Positions 45,960 to 59,100 are shown, counted from the stretch's first letter. The stretch: DNA of 64,000 bases from Tigriopus japonicus (GCA_010645155.1 CM021317.1:921330-985329); one strand, 5' to 3'. Translations and numbers: made by a program. Notes: generated by a model not told the origin, from the sequence alone.

Positions 45960-47063
45960 TCAATACTTACGGGGTGAGTAGGACCGTGATCGGGATCGAT
46001 AATCCCGTCGACGACTGCCACCTCCACCGCCACCACCTCGATAATAAGGCGATGGGGATCGTCGGTGACCTCGGTCGCCGCCTCGATCCCCTCCTCCTCC
46101 ACCACGCCCTCCATAATCGCCACGATCGCCGCCACCTCGCGATCCACGCCCACCTCGACTGTCAGAACTGGAACAAAAATGAAATCCATTGGAAATGGGT
46201 AATCATGAGCTTGAAAGGCGGGCTTTGAATACACTTACTATGTGGGTCGGCCCATGTAGACTCCGGGAGTGGGCGTGTGAGGCCGTTTGGTGATGGAGAA
46301 ATCCACGCGGATTCGACGTCCGTCAATTTCTTGATCGCACAACGCTTCTTTGGCCGCTTTGGCGTCCTCTTGTGACTCGAAATACACGAAGGCAAAACCA
46401 CGAGAACGACCCGTCTATTCGGACATGAAATCAAATGATATGAACACTTGACTGACCAAAAAGTTTTCCCACTTAGGCGTGTTACAACCCATCCAGGCAT
46501 GAACATTTTACATCCATTTCAGTAAACCTTTCTTTTCAACCTTCCAAAACCCAACAAGTCCATCAGAATCTGACCCATGGACAAGAAAGAACGATATCAG
46601 ACACAAAAGGCTCGTGAGCTATTCAGACTTTATCGATTAAACAACCGCGGATTGTTCCAGAACCCCACCCGCCCAATCTCCTCGTAGGTATCCATACCTT
46701 GCCATCCAAAACCACTTGCACCCGTTCCAAGGGTCCAAAACGAGAAAACTCCTTTTCGAGTTCGCGCTCAGTGGTGTACAAGCTCAATCCAAACACGCCC
46801 AAACAGCACGTAGGCTGCGGCGCCTCGCGCGTGCCCACGTGCCGTCGACGGTCGGACATGGGCGAACGGCTGTGCGAACGACGGCGAGAGGAAGAGCCGC
46901 CGCCGCGCGCTCCTCCTCCCCCGTACTTGCCCCCGCCTCCTCCGCCGCCACTGCCGCCCGCCCGTGGACTGTAGGAACGCGAGCGGGACCGCGAGTAACG
47001 CCGTGAATAGCGCGGGGAGCGCGAACGAGATCGCGAATAACGGGAGCGACCGCGGGCTGACAT
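45960..47063 (-). CDS. tra2: Transformer-2 (Tra2) SR-like splicing factor
   Basis: Tra2 is a nuclear RNA-binding protein that activates exons through GAA-rich enhancers. Exons 47063-46698, 46414-46239 and 46167-45960 join in phase to 249 residues. The N-terminal RS domain ([20 protein letters not shown]) and a Gly-rich run lead to a single RRM with [17 protein letters not shown] and RGFAFVYF, the latter an RNP1 match. The Tra2 linker follows ([23 protein letters not shown]), then a Gly/Arg/Asp-rich C-terminal region ending [11 protein letters not shown]; human Tra2-beta ends YSPRRY. The start is the ATG opening [11 protein letters not shown]. The final codons CGT AAG TAT TGA also read as a consensus donor (GTAAGT), so an alternative last exon is possible. 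Confidence 0.95.
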
Positions 47064-48398
47064 CGCCGAAGGCAAGGAGGACGGGCAGTAAGTAGTCCGG
47101 AGAAGATGAGGCAAGATGGTCACACAATCACGGGTTTTCCTTCGTTGCTCCCTTTCCTGTTCGTTAGTGTGGTTCAACTGATATAAAGTGGCGTCACTGG
47201 GGCAGTCTTGCCATTTGGAAGGAGCGTTGTTTTGGGTCAAATCAAAGTGGAGGAAGGTTCAAGAACAATTGCCAGGCCGACACGAATGAGAGTCAAACGG
47301 AATGAGTTTGAGAAAGGGTGAAAATGGATAAATAGGCGTACGAATCAGTGAAAGAATGCCAGATTGGAGAATGGGAACTGGACAATAGTGTTACGCGATG
47401 GCAAGTCTGGTAAAAGTGGGCGGCCAGAAATAGCCCTACCATCAGCTGTTGAATTAAGGAATCGAGCCAGATTAGCTGCCGACAGAGGGCCAAGGGTCGA
47501 ATTCGATAACTCAGGCGCCATGGAAGGAACCTGAAGTGAGGTTTCGACTCAAGCGCCATAGAGAAAAGTAAACGTTATTTGGAACTAACACCTCTTGCTC
47601 TTGCATACAAATAAAGACTTAAGAGCCTCCCGAACACAAACAATGGACACAAAAAAAGAGTCTCCCATGTAGGAAGAAATCTCTCATTCATTTAATTTTA
47701 TACATTCTTAAACTTTCTCAAACTTTAGAAGCATGTCAAAATCCCTGACAGCCCTACCATAAATTAGCCCCAAGTCCCTTCATCTGTCAATTAGTTCCCA
47801 ACCCTGACTATTTCTTCCAGATGTTGTTATTGACTCATTATCGTGCCATTCTGAATTAAACGTAATGCCTTAACAAACCTAATGACAAAGAGTCCTTTAA
47901 GCGGAACCAGTAAAATAGAAATAACGTTCAACCTTTGAGCATTTTTAAACAAGATTTCAGTTCTTATGTGTCCAATTAACATTGAGAGGTTCAAAAATAG
48001 GTCAAACTTTTGTGTCAGAGTGCAATATCGGGAGCTGTATTAGTAAGGTGACCTCCCAGTCAGCTGTTCGTTAAAGGACCCAGCCTAAACATTCCAAAAC
48101 TTGTCGGTTTTATAAGTTTAGATTTTTTGATTTTCAGGTACTTGAATAATTTTCCTCTTGTTTATGCGGGAAGTAGGTCATGTTCAAATTAATTTAAAAA
48201 AGACAAAGACTGTCAATTTTCCCAAGGAGTTGCATCTGTTTTACTCTTTCTGTGGCGTGTTTACGTCATAAAGTAACTTTTTTTGATGGACAATTCAAGA
48301 AAAGAAGGATCATATCTTAATAATCAAAACCAAACTCATAGAGCTTGAAACTCAGAATGGCATTTCTATCAACATGTTGAAATATTCTATGCAATATT
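47064..48398. other. Intergenic: transformer-2 upstream and protease 3' flank
   Basis: Presumed Tra2 promoter and 5' UTR near 47064-47250, then AT-rich DNA with no recognised gene. No AATAAA was seen close after the protease stop on the minus strand. Confidence 0.5.
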
Positions 48399-51300
48399 CT
48401 AGCCGTGAAGGCCATGAGAGTTGGTGTGGGTTGGGCTTGATCGGAGTGGGGGTAGTAATCGGCTGAAATATGATTGCCATGTATTCTGTCCATGGGGGAT
48501 GTTGGCCTTGCCGTGAACCACTATGGCCTGGTTGTCACCATTGTTGTACTCGTAGTAGTCGTCGTAAAAGGGTGAATATGTCTTTGTTTCATGACAACCA
48601 GTGCTCCAATCTTTGCTATCATCAGCTCGTGTTGAAACGCCTTCCAGGCCCATCTTGTCCGCAATCCAATCCAAATAACAACTAGTTCTTGTATAAGCTC
48701 CAGGGTACCCTGGTTTGGCACAACCTACTCCGAAACTCACGATCCCTGAAAGTAAAAAGGATCAACGCTCGGGATGATTTGTTTCCATTGTCTAAAAATG
48801 TGCAGAACTTACCAACCCATTGGTAAATTCCGCTACCTGTTTGGGTCTCTGCCATCAAAGGACCCCCTGAGTCGCCTTGGCATGAATCTTTCCCTGGAAA
48901 AATTAAACATGTGTATGAGCAATGGGGTAAAAAAGCTTTCGTATCATTTTAGGTATTCCATCACCAATCCCCGTTTTTTAAGCAGTTGAGCTTACAACCC
49001 TTCTTTTTTGTAAAAGCTGGCGAAAACTAGCAAGAAACTGAGCATACACTCCCAATTCTTCATCATAAACATATCTCGCAATTCTCGTGTTTTCCGATAT
49101 TTATTTCCAACTCGTTAACGATTTGTCTCTCAATCTGACTTTTAATTCAGTTATTTATTGGCCTAGTAGGATTGCAATTTTGAAAGATTGTTCATCATTT
49201 ACCTGTGGTTGCAGCGCAAAGAAGACCCGGAGGATAGTTAAAATTATCCGCATCTGTGCACCGTGTTTGTACAACATTGACAAAATTTGCAATTTGTGGA
49301 AGTCCTTTAACAGTCACGCTTGTACCCTAAATATTAAACCAATTTTGCTTCATGTCTCTAGGTCACTGAATAAAAGTATTCGACTGACCCTGATCACTTT
49401 GGTTTGAACCACACCCCAACCCGCCACAGAGAGTCTCTCATTTTCATAAGACCGACTTAGTTGGGGAAGACAAGCGGGCCAGATGGTTTTTTCATTCAGT
49501 TTGTTGATCAGAGGAGCATCGTTGACCTTAAAAAAGCCAGCATAAGTTGGCAAATGAGCACAAGTATGAGCCGATAGGAACTTACCCTAAAGATGGCAAT
49601 GTCATAACCAGTGGTTGCAGCATTGGTGTACTTTTCATGAGGAATCAATTCAACGACTTCAAGTACCACTTCATCCTGCTCCTGTTCAATATTGATGTTA
49701 TGTTCGCCGCACACAATTTGGTAGGAGCTCGGGGAATCTCCTAAAACATGGGGCACCCATCAAGAATGATTACGAGCTATTGGAAAGTCATTCCTACCTT
49801 TGGGAAAACAATGGGCTGCTCCAACGAGAATTGTCTTATCCGGGGGTCCGGAAATCAAAGTTACTCCACAGATATGCTGAAACCTACTGGTCCCGGCAAA
49901 TTTGTGCTTCAAAGAGCACAACCATGGGTACTGATGCCTCTCAATTGGCGAACCACCGATGATCCTTACACCCCCTTGTCTGATCCCGCATCGAAGACGG
50001 TTCTGAAGAATGGTGGATGGTCCAGTTTGGACGGGTGGTGGCGGTATTGGTGCTTGTGTGGGTGCTTGTGTCGGATTGCTTGTTGCATCTGGAATGACCC
50101 CGGAAGCGGCAGGATTTTGTGCACCTGCAGCAGGAACTATGGCTCCTGAAATAATGGATATGGATGCATCAGATGAAGAAGCGGGAGTATTAGTTGTAGT
50201 TGTGGTTGTAGTTGTTGTAGTAGTAGTGGTTGTGGTTCTGTTGACTCCAGGAAATCCAAACAAGCCTGGGAATAAGGCTGCAGTGACTGCTCCCAATCCA
50301 ATGCCTACAGGAAAGGCCAACGCCTCCAGATTCAGCTGACGAGTTTCGACGGCAAGGTCTCCTGGATCTGTTTCCACCTGCGCTTGTCGTGATTGGGCAT
50401 CCCCATTGGCATTGGTATTTCCAGGGACATGGGTACTAATAGGAACTTCATAGTGATAGAAATACGGTTGCCACCAGGTTTGAACTGTGAATAAAAGGAC
50501 AAGTTGAATCGAGTGAAAGACCAACTTTACAAGGCTATCGCTGAGCTTGGTTAAATGTGCTTTTTCTGGCATTCAGTTTCAATTTTTTTTGACAAAGTTG
50601 CAATAACGTTTGGCAAAATTTGCAATCAATTTGACAAAGTTGTTGCTAAAGAATTGCTATTTTCGGCATGAAATGTCGCTATTAAACTTAAATGAATAAC
50701 TAGTGGAAATATTCTTTTTAGAACGGGCGACAAATATGTTAAATTTGTACAAAAATTTGACATTTATCCAAAGATTGACAACTAAAATGAAATTTTGCTA
50801 ACTCAAGAACTCAATATTGTTTTGCACTAAAAATCACAAAATGAACAAAAATATCCATGGACTTGTACAAACTTCAATGAATTTCAATGACGAAGGCTGA
50901 AAATGCGCCAAAAATTGCAATACCGTATAGTTTTTTTGTTCTGGATGCGTTTATTTCAATGATTAAAAAGTGAAAAAGGAATATTACTAGGGACGGGCGT
51001 AAAGCGCAAAAAAGTTTTTGGGTGACACGAATATTTTTTTCGTCTTTGCACTTTTCGCCTTCATTTGCACTTTGAATATTTTAGGCCAAATTTATGAATA
51101 AAAATTGCTGAAATTATATTATTCATTTTTGAAAAATTGAAAGAGCCTATTAGAAGTTTTCTCAGGGTTGAAAGATAAATAGTATTCAACATACATTACA
51201 AAAGTTCAGGCAATTCATATAACTAAAACAAGGATGGTTGATATCCTGACAAAAAATGGTTTTGTCTTAACTTGAGTGCACAATTGAACTTGAAAATAAA

Positions 51301-53701
51301 AATGTTTTTTGTCAACAGCAACTTCTTGTGTTTCAATTCTTTCTAGAATCGGTTTTTGACAAAAAAAATAATTGAAGATATGTTTATATTGAGTACTTTT
51401 TGATCCTGCTTTTATTTTAGACACAAATCAAGGGGATGGATATCTTCTTACTAGATTGCTTATCTTTTTCATTGAGCTTAATCAAAGCATTCAAAAAACT
51501 TTATTTTGGCCCCCGAAAGTGATTTTGGGAATCCTGAAAAGCTCTAGCGTATTTTTGGTTAACAAGATCAATATCTAAAATTTTGCTCTTCAAAATTGAA
51601 AAATGAAGACGAAGACAAAAAAGTATCTAGGACATCGTGGGTAAGATTTTATTTTTGCGATTTAAAGGATCTTACTTGTGGTTTCGACCTTTTCTGCACT
51701 CTTTTTGCGATTATGTGCTGGTTTTTGTGCAACTTTTGGTAGCTAAAAGTCTGACCTAATTCTTTTTTTTTTTAATTCGCGTTTTTTGCCCGTCCCAAGT
51801 TATGCAACTACCACTTATAAGGGCATTCAAGTACCAGCAAGACACCAAGACGTATTTCAATGCTAGCCTTCATTTGATCGCATCCTCATTGGGTGAGAAA
51901 TTCGAGATGAGAAAAGAACAATACAAAATACACAGAAAAAAACGAAAGTTGCGATTTGTTGACGAAAGTGTTAGTGTGTAACTAATTTTTTTCCCGGCAT
52001 TGATGGCCCCAAACGAAATTGACACACTTTACTTTCAACAACATTTGTATAGAGTGCACATAAGCAGACCTAAAATTAATGGAATCACTTTGGTCACATG
52101 AACAAATGGTAGGGAGAATTAAAATACGATTTTTGGCTTTTGGATGGCAAATTAAAATCATGGTCTCCTTTTCTCTTAACACACTCTAAATATTTTGTAC
52201 ATTTCATACATATTTGATAAACCAACCATGTACAAGCATCAGCATCTCTCTTGGCTTAAGTTTGCACCCTCATTGGTTTTAACTCTCTCATCGTTCGAAA
52301 TAATCGAAAATCACGACAAACATGCATTCATTGGGTGACAGAAACAAGGTTACATCCAGGGACTCCTTTTTAGTGATTTAATATCATGCAATTCCAGTTA
52401 ATCTCAAAAAGGAGACTTTTAGCCCCTTTGTTTTTGTACAATTCGGAGCCTTTAACAATTGAGAAATTGTAGTCAACCTTGTAATTGATATTGGTTGATC
52501 AGAATTGAGCAACAAACTGTTATTGAGAAATTGTTTTATTTGGAAGCCCTGCATGTCGTAAAATTCATTTTACCCTTTGAAATTCTTCCTCGATAGTCAT
52601 TATTCCATTTTGAAGGTCAGCAGAGTAATTAGGAAAGTATCAGTACTTGACTCATGGGAAATCCTTAATGAGAGGGAGACTCTTGGCTATTTTTACTAAA
52701 CCCTCGATTGGGAGGTTGCGTGGTCTAATTTTACCTAACATTCCGAAATTTGTCGGAATGTCGAACTCGTGGGCAAATTGTTTTCGTAAGCCTGTCATGA
52801 AGTGTGAACCCTACACAAAGTGCTGGTTTGCTCCGACAGCTTGCTTGAAACAGCTGTTGCAACAAATGAGACAGTTAAATACTACCAATTGCATCCTTCC
52901 ATCCAAGGCAATGTTATAGCGCTGTGGTAAAGAATATGGCTTATGTACCAATGATTGAGTGTTCGCGGCTCACCGAGGGTATATTTATTTTTTTTTAATT
53001 TTAGGTTTGACCATTCATTTTTTATTATTACATTACATTTGGTTTACGTTAGGATTAAATTACTTTACGTTAAGTTAGGTTAGGTAAGGTAAGGTTAGGT
53101 AAGGTTAGGTTTAGATGTGGAAAGATTATTTTATTATATCACCTTTCAACTGTTCTTTAATAGAATATCCAATCCCATAACAATACACTGTATCTAAGGC
53201 GGGTTCATTCTTTTGCATTCTCGAGTTATAGTGAGCCGAACGCGCAGCTGTAGCAAACAAGCTGTCGGAGCAAACCAGCACTTTGTGTAGGGTTCACACT
53301 TCATGACAGGCTTACGAAAACAATTTGCCCATGAGTTCGACATTTCGACAAATTTCGGAATGTTAGGTAAAATTAGACCACGCAACCTCCCAATCGAGGG
53401 TTTAGTAAAAATAGCCAAGAGAGGGAGACTTCTTAGTCGCACTAATGAATTACTTATTGATACGATTTCATTATTACTTTGTAAAGCTCAATGAGATGGC
53501 ACTGGTTTCCTAGGACTGATTGGCCACAGACCAAATTCCCAAGTTCTTACCTTTTGACACTTGTGATTGAGGCACAAAGTAGAAAGGTTGGTAGTAATGT
53601 TGACCGTGGGGATAATGGGAGATTTGATACGGTTTAATTGATTGTCCCGGAAATATGGCATGGGTTATTAAAAGGACTAAAACGAAATGGCCCGAGCACA
53701 T
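48399..53701 (-). CDS. Secreted trypsin-like serine protease with Thr/Pro-rich pro-region
   Basis: Seven exons: 53701-53551, 50484-49798, 49740-49586, 49526-49389, 49326-49203, 48893-48813 and 48745-48399; all are GT-AG and in phase, giving 560 residues. A signal peptide ([19 protein letters not shown]) precedes a ~200-residue pro-region with a run of 15 Thr (134-148), [15 protein letters not shown] and Cys216. Activation is expected at Arg224 before IIGG. The S1 domain has the triad His275 (GAAHC), Asp326 (YDIAIF) and Ser427 (CQGDSGGP). Asp421, six residues before the serine, predicts trypsin-like cleavage after Arg/Lys. A C-terminal extension of ~100 residues rich in Tyr, Asp and Asn has no known domain. 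No clip domain is visible. Likely roles are digestion, immunity or cuticle processing; the substrate is unknown. Confidence 0.95.
50192..50236 (-). repeat. Trinucleotide repeat coding poly-Thr in the protease
   Basis: Fifteen consecutive ACA/ACC/ACT codons. Mixed codons moderate but do not exclude slippage. Confidence 0.85.
50990..51796. mobile_element. Possible TIR element in protease intron 1
   Basis: GGGACGGGC at 50990 and GCCCGTCCC at 51788-51796 are inverted, and GCG(C/T)-rich plus T-rich blocks lie inside each end. I found no target duplication, so the ends are tentative. Confidence 0.4.
52682..53419. mobile_element. MULE-like non-autonomous element, 738 bp, 11-bp target duplication
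   Basis: The inverted arms 52682-52843 and 53258-53419 (162 bp each) differ at about two positions. AGAGGGAGACT directly flanks both ends (52671-52681 and 53420-53430). Long terminal repeats with a 9-11 bp duplication are typical of Mutator-like elements. It lies in protease intron 1. The 414-bp interior has no transposase and includes a TTAGG-like tract. Confidence 0.82.
53075..53109 (+). repeat. Degenerate TTAGG telomere-like tract
   Basis: Seven 5-mers in register: TTAGG, TTAGG, TAAGG, TAAGG, TTAGG, TAAGG, TTAGG. TTAGG is the ancestral arthropod telomere unit. Here it is interstitial and inside a transposon. Confidence 0.75.
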
Positions 53702-55656
53702 GGTTAAATTTTCAAACTAGCAACCATTGAGCTTGCATCTCGGTGCTATTTGTTCATCTTCATCTTCTCCCTCGAAACGGTGGATATCTAGAATGGCTCC
53801 AAAGAATTTCCTTTTTAATCAAAATGTAAGAACCAGACCTTCAATAACATACTTAAACATTACAACAACAGCCAAGAGTATCAAACAGAGAAAAGGTGTT
53901 CTTTAGTGCCTTTCAATATAAACCGAAGAATCGAGGCATTTAAGATGAGACTGATCAAGCCATTCAAGGCCTAAATTCAACGCGCCCTCAACGCCGCTCG
54001 TTTCAGAAGAAGGTAAGGAATAAAAACTCGTTTGAAGAGAAACGAAACTTTCTTCCGTCCCAACGTGGTAGGTGGTACAGACATTTCTAGGTTGTGTTTG
54101 GGAAGGCCCATTCTCTCAATCAAAACGATTGAGATATCATTTTGTGATGTGATTTGACGCGGGGACGAGGCGTTATGTCGTGAGTAGAGCAGGTTCCTAC
54201 ACAGAGAGCGGTACAGGTTCGATTCTCCTCTCTGACATTTCTCAAGAAAACTTTCCGACGCTAAATCACATCTACACCCTTTTACAACTAGGGCTCAGAT
54301 TTGGACTTGAAAAGTTGATCAATTGATTTTCCAAAGTTTTGCTCAAAATTTGAGTTTTTTTGCTTATCGGGATTTTTTTCCTTTTTTGACATTTTTATGG
54401 AAAACGCAGACTCTTTGCTCATTTGTTTTTGTCCAAAATTTGGCAAGAGTTCACTTATTTTGGATGTCCGGGGAAATTTTCAATTTCTTCAAAAACTGAA
54501 AAATTGCACTCTTAACATTTTTACTTCTTGGCTTTGAATATCAATTTGCATGATATGACACGGATATTGAAGCTGGTGTCTTTTGTTAATCAGATTATCG
54601 TTCCCTAACAAAAAAGGCCTGTAACTTGCTCTGGCACTTCAAAATCGAGTGTCAAACGCAACAATTAGGTGGTTTAACCCACATTTAAGCTTTTCGGGAG
54701 GTACTGTTGACCGAGCATCCATTGTGTGAAAAAAGGTGAACATTTTGAAAGTGGGCACATTTCTCCAAAAACGGATTTCTAAGGTGCACATCAGTAGGGC
54801 TGCAAATTTTATGTAAATTCTTTTTTCACTTTTTCTGATTTGTTTGCATTTTTTCATTTTTTTGGCCGTGTTCATGAAAATTTGTTGGATTTTCCATACA
54901 TTTTTCCCTTTTGTTTGTATTTCTGGCCGCTTTGTTGAAATTTGGTGTTTTTTCCCAATTGTTTAAATACATTGATGTTTTCTTGCTTTTGACATTTTTC
55001 CTTTTTTCCTGATCTTTTTTCTTGCCTTTTTTTTGGAACGCTTGCCCAACATCATTTTTCAGTTGAGGTTTTTATGATAAATCACAGCTATTCACTTTCC
55101 AGGCCCCAGGGGCTAATTTTGATTAGATGAAAGAAATATTGCTAGCAAGGAAGAAAATGATTTTTTGAGCAACTTAGTGGGAAACTGTTTGATTGAAAGG
55201 ATTCAAACATCTTATTGACATTTGCATTTCAACCATTGCCAATAATTTTCGGTTAAAGAATGAAAGTGTGAAAAAATGTTTCATGTGCAGGTGTTTAAGA
55301 CCCAAAACTTTTACCAAGTTTTACTAAACTAACAACAATTTAATTTACAACAACCATTTTTTGATAAGAGAAAAGCAAAGAGCCATGAATGTGTTTATGG
55401 TCCCTATGGCCCTCAATTTTGATTTTTTCAACTAGTGATAAAAGTTCATGACGTTTGAAATGCTTTTGCTAATTCTTTTCTTCCCCAACAGAGCTTTTTT
55501 TTCAAAGGAGCTGTGTATGATACAAATTTCATTTAGTCCAATTGTTCAACTGCGTGCTGTTTTTTTTTTTTTTGGGGGGGTGGCGGATTTTTTAATACCA
55601 CTACAAGGAATGGGATTCCCTGTAAAAAGAGTTAATGATTAATATAGTTTATAAAA
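53702..55656. other. Protease upstream region and gene-free DNA
   Basis: It holds the presumed protease promoter (no clear TATA), a tRNA-like remnant near 54170-54240 and T-rich blocks with repeated TTTGCATTTTT (about 54800-55060). No gene was recognised. Confidence 0.5.
54170..54240 (+). repeat. tRNA-derived (SINE-like) remnant
   Basis: The B-box match GGTTCGATTCTCC is preceded by GTCGTGAGTAGAGCAGG, a weak A-box relative. CAGAGAG and CTCTCTG can pair around the T arm. Downstream TTTTACAACTAGGG resembles the tail after the 29430 repeat. The cloverleaf is not complete. Confidence 0.4.
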
Positions 55657-56127
55657 TTACCGTTTATATGAAATTTGATCTGCCAATGAGTTACTGTTGG
55701 CAGATCTGTACAACCCTTGAAAAGTGGGCTGGTCAGGAATAGTATTAAAAAATTTGTCCAATCCTGCCTTAAATGGTGTTTGAGGATCAGCTCCTACATA
55801 TTCCCGACGAAGACTTATGGGTAACAAATTGAACAATGAAGGAGCCCGATATAGAAGAGAGGAGGACTTCATTGTTCGAACTAGTCTCGATTCCCTTGGA
55901 TTTGGAGGGGCTCTCAAAAGGCAAGTAAAACCTCTACGACCACTAAAACTGATCTCAAAGCCTGGGTTAGGAGAGAGCCCATGGATGCTCTTGAAAACAT
56001 ACAATATCAGATACCTTTCATACCTTCTCTGAGTACTGTACAGCCCTAACTTCTGGAGCCTCTCCCAATACCAGAGCTCTCTCATTCCTGTGATGTTCCT
56101 AGTAAAACACCTTTGAACCTGCTTTCA
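55657..56127 (-). pseudogene. 5'-truncated LINE, C-terminal part of the ORF2 protein
   Basis: The minus frame begins near QRCFTRNITGMREL and continues YWERLQKLGLYSTQRRYERY, LYVFKSIHGLSPNPG, RTMKSSSLLYRAPSLFNLLP and TIPDQPTFQGLYRS to a stop at 55657. This layout is the conserved region after the reverse transcriptase of Jockey/CR1-type non-LTR elements. No reverse transcriptase catalytic region lies upstream, so this is a dead 5' truncation. Confidence 0.85.
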
Positions 56128-59100
56128 TTTGAACCTGTTTACATTTTCTTCTTGCATTTTTGACATTTTGTTGCTTTGTAGCATTTTCGATCCATTTTTT
56201 GGCATTTTATTTGCATTATTTGTGCAGTCGTACAAATCGCTCCCGAAATAACAAAAAAGGTATCTGTCAGCTGGCGTTAAAACAATGTTATTAACAATTG
56301 CTGTCACTCCTAAAAATCATAGTTACGAACAGTGATTCCCCCACAAATTTAAATCCTACAACAATTGAACCAATAAAAAGTGTTGCTTTCAAAACAGCAA
56401 TGCTCAAGTTTTACCTTCCTTTGAAAACATTTCAAAAAAATTATCTTCTGACTCAATCTCATCCCATTACCTCAACACCATGTCTCAGCAAAACTCTCCA
56501 CAATGAACTTTTCTACGAGTATGCTGGCCAGAGGATTCACTGAATCGTGAGTCTTTTGAATAAAAATGAAAAATATATTTTTATTTATTTGATTAAGAAA
56601 ACGTACAGCTAACGAAGGTTTAAATCCAATTTGTAACTTAAAAATGGATAGGAGGAATCCCATAAAAAGACTTTGTCTAGAAACTAAGACTCTAACTAAA
56701 TACTCTGATACTAGAGATCTGCAACTTCATCCCAGCCTAGTCACCAGTCTTCAAAGACTAGTTACTCTTAAAGGCTTTATATACTCTCAATCCCCATAAC
56801 AGTGAAGAAATAAAATCATATTTTCCAAATACAATAATTAGGGACAGGCACTTCACTGTTTTTGTCTTTTACTGTGTAATTTTTGCGATGCTTCATGGCC
56901 ATCAATTTGGTTGCAGAAATATAATTTATGATAAGGGTGGATTTGTTCCCCACAATCAGCACATCGACATGATTCGGTAGTGTAAATGTGGAACTCATTT
57001 TTGGAGCACGCTAAACGATGGTGTGTGTGAAGACCATGTGTTTTGTCTTTTCACTTCTCGTTTTATTCAACTTTATTTGCTGTAAAATTTTCTTCGTAAG
57101 ACTTCATTGCGCAAAGTCAACCACTCTTGACTGCGCAACCTTGCTTTAGACCGTCCCTTTTAAGCGTTGCCAAAATGAAACCAAACGGGCCAACATAAAT
57201 AAGAGTGAGGCAAATCTTTGAGTATTTTACCCATTGCTCTTCTTCTAACCCATCTTGTTTGTTGGTAATTTCACTGCAATTTCATTTGCATGACATTTAC
57301 CACCTTTGACAAAAATAACTTATTTTTTAATTTTATACATTGATTCGACTATCTCATCCATCACAGCAAAGATCGATCAGTTTGGTTGGTTTCTGAACCA
57401 ATGTCTAGGTATTCTGAGACATTTGTCTTAGAAATAATGAATATGGAAGCCAGATAACCCAAAAATGACTGAGAGCAAGAGAAAAGTGAGAGAAGAATAT
57501 TTGTTGGTATATTGAAGTTTAATAAAAATGGAAGCACTGTTCCAAAAAAGAATAAGCGAAACAAGCACTGGGATCTCAGAAACTCAACGTTGCCAATTTG
57601 GCACCCTAAATACCAAATAAAAAAAAACTGGCAACGAACCAACAACGGCATTCCGTTTTATCTCAGTGATTCGTTTGAAAATGAAGTAATGCTTGGTGCA
57701 TTTTTGTCAATTTTCACAATTATCATTTTGTAGAACAAAACATGAACAATTTCTTTGGGCATAAAGATTGAGTTTTTAAAAGTAAGTACTAAAATATGAC
57801 CAAAATGTAACAATGAAATATTTTCTTACTTATCTGCTTTTTGTTACCTCAAATGAATCTAGAAAAATTGCAAATAAAAAGAGCATTATTCCACTGAATG
57901 GGAATTAAGAAACTAAATCTGGCTTAAATTGTAACCTAAGAGAGTATGCGGAATTTGTAAAACAAGTAGAAAATGCGTATTTGTGACATGGGGCTCAAGG
58001 GATTTGCAAAAGCGCCCAATTCTTTTCTGGAAATATGGTGCTAAAAGGGACTTTGGCGTCAAAAGTTGACGCTTCATTCTCAAAACAATATGGTCGCACT
58101 AACCAAATCATAATTTAGGCGCAGGAAGAGCACCCTTTTTATGACATCAAAGCAAAGGCTGTCCATGTTGGTTGTGACTTTTATCAATAAAGATTTCAAG
58201 ATTTCTTTTTGGCGCTGTTTTCTAAGTCTTAGCATTTTTCCAATCAAACTAAATTTTGATATTATTTCTCTCGTGATTCAATCATCTACAGTATACTTAG
58301 AGGTTTACGGATCTACCACCTCTAATTCGTTGGTGGACTACATATCGCATTCAAAATGGCCTGATCCAATATTATTCTGTTAACTTGGGAAAAGTATTTT
58401 TTTGTTGCTTAAAAATGAAGTACTTCATACTCTAAGCCTTTTATATATGAAGTAAATATTGATATTAATTGTTGTGAGGTAGCTTCAACAAGAAAAAATA
58501 AATGAGATGCACTTTCTAACTTTACTTTACGTGAAGCAAAAAAATATTAAAAAAATGTAAAAAACGCAAATTTGGATAAGTTCAAATAGGCCGATCCAAG
58601 AAGTCTTTGAACACTGAGTTAGTTATGGATTTTTTATTAATCCAAAAGCTGTATGGTGCAAGTAATAAAATGGTGTTAGCTTTTACCAAAGTACACTTAA
58701 GTTGAGAAGTAAAAAGCTACAAAACTGGTGCATGGAAAAGGTCTGTGAGAGAGTTTTTAGCATTTTAGGATAGTGGATCATCAAGGTAACAATGGCACTG
58801 CTTCGAATATGCAGGCCATCCTTGGAAATAGCGATGTCATGATCATAATGATGTAAAACTATTTCTTCGAAAGCAGTTTTTTGTTCACCTAAAAGGATAG
58901 TGGAAAGCTTAGAGTTTCTAAGAGTTACATTTTTCATTATTATTTAACAATTTGTCATTAATAACTGTAAATATGACAAATATAAAATCCTGTAATGAAA
59001 TAACTTAAAACATATTGATCGCCCATGTGGATCATCTAATCATTTTCCACGAGGTGGCATCAATTTGACACTATGATCATTGCTTAAAAAACCTGCAAAA

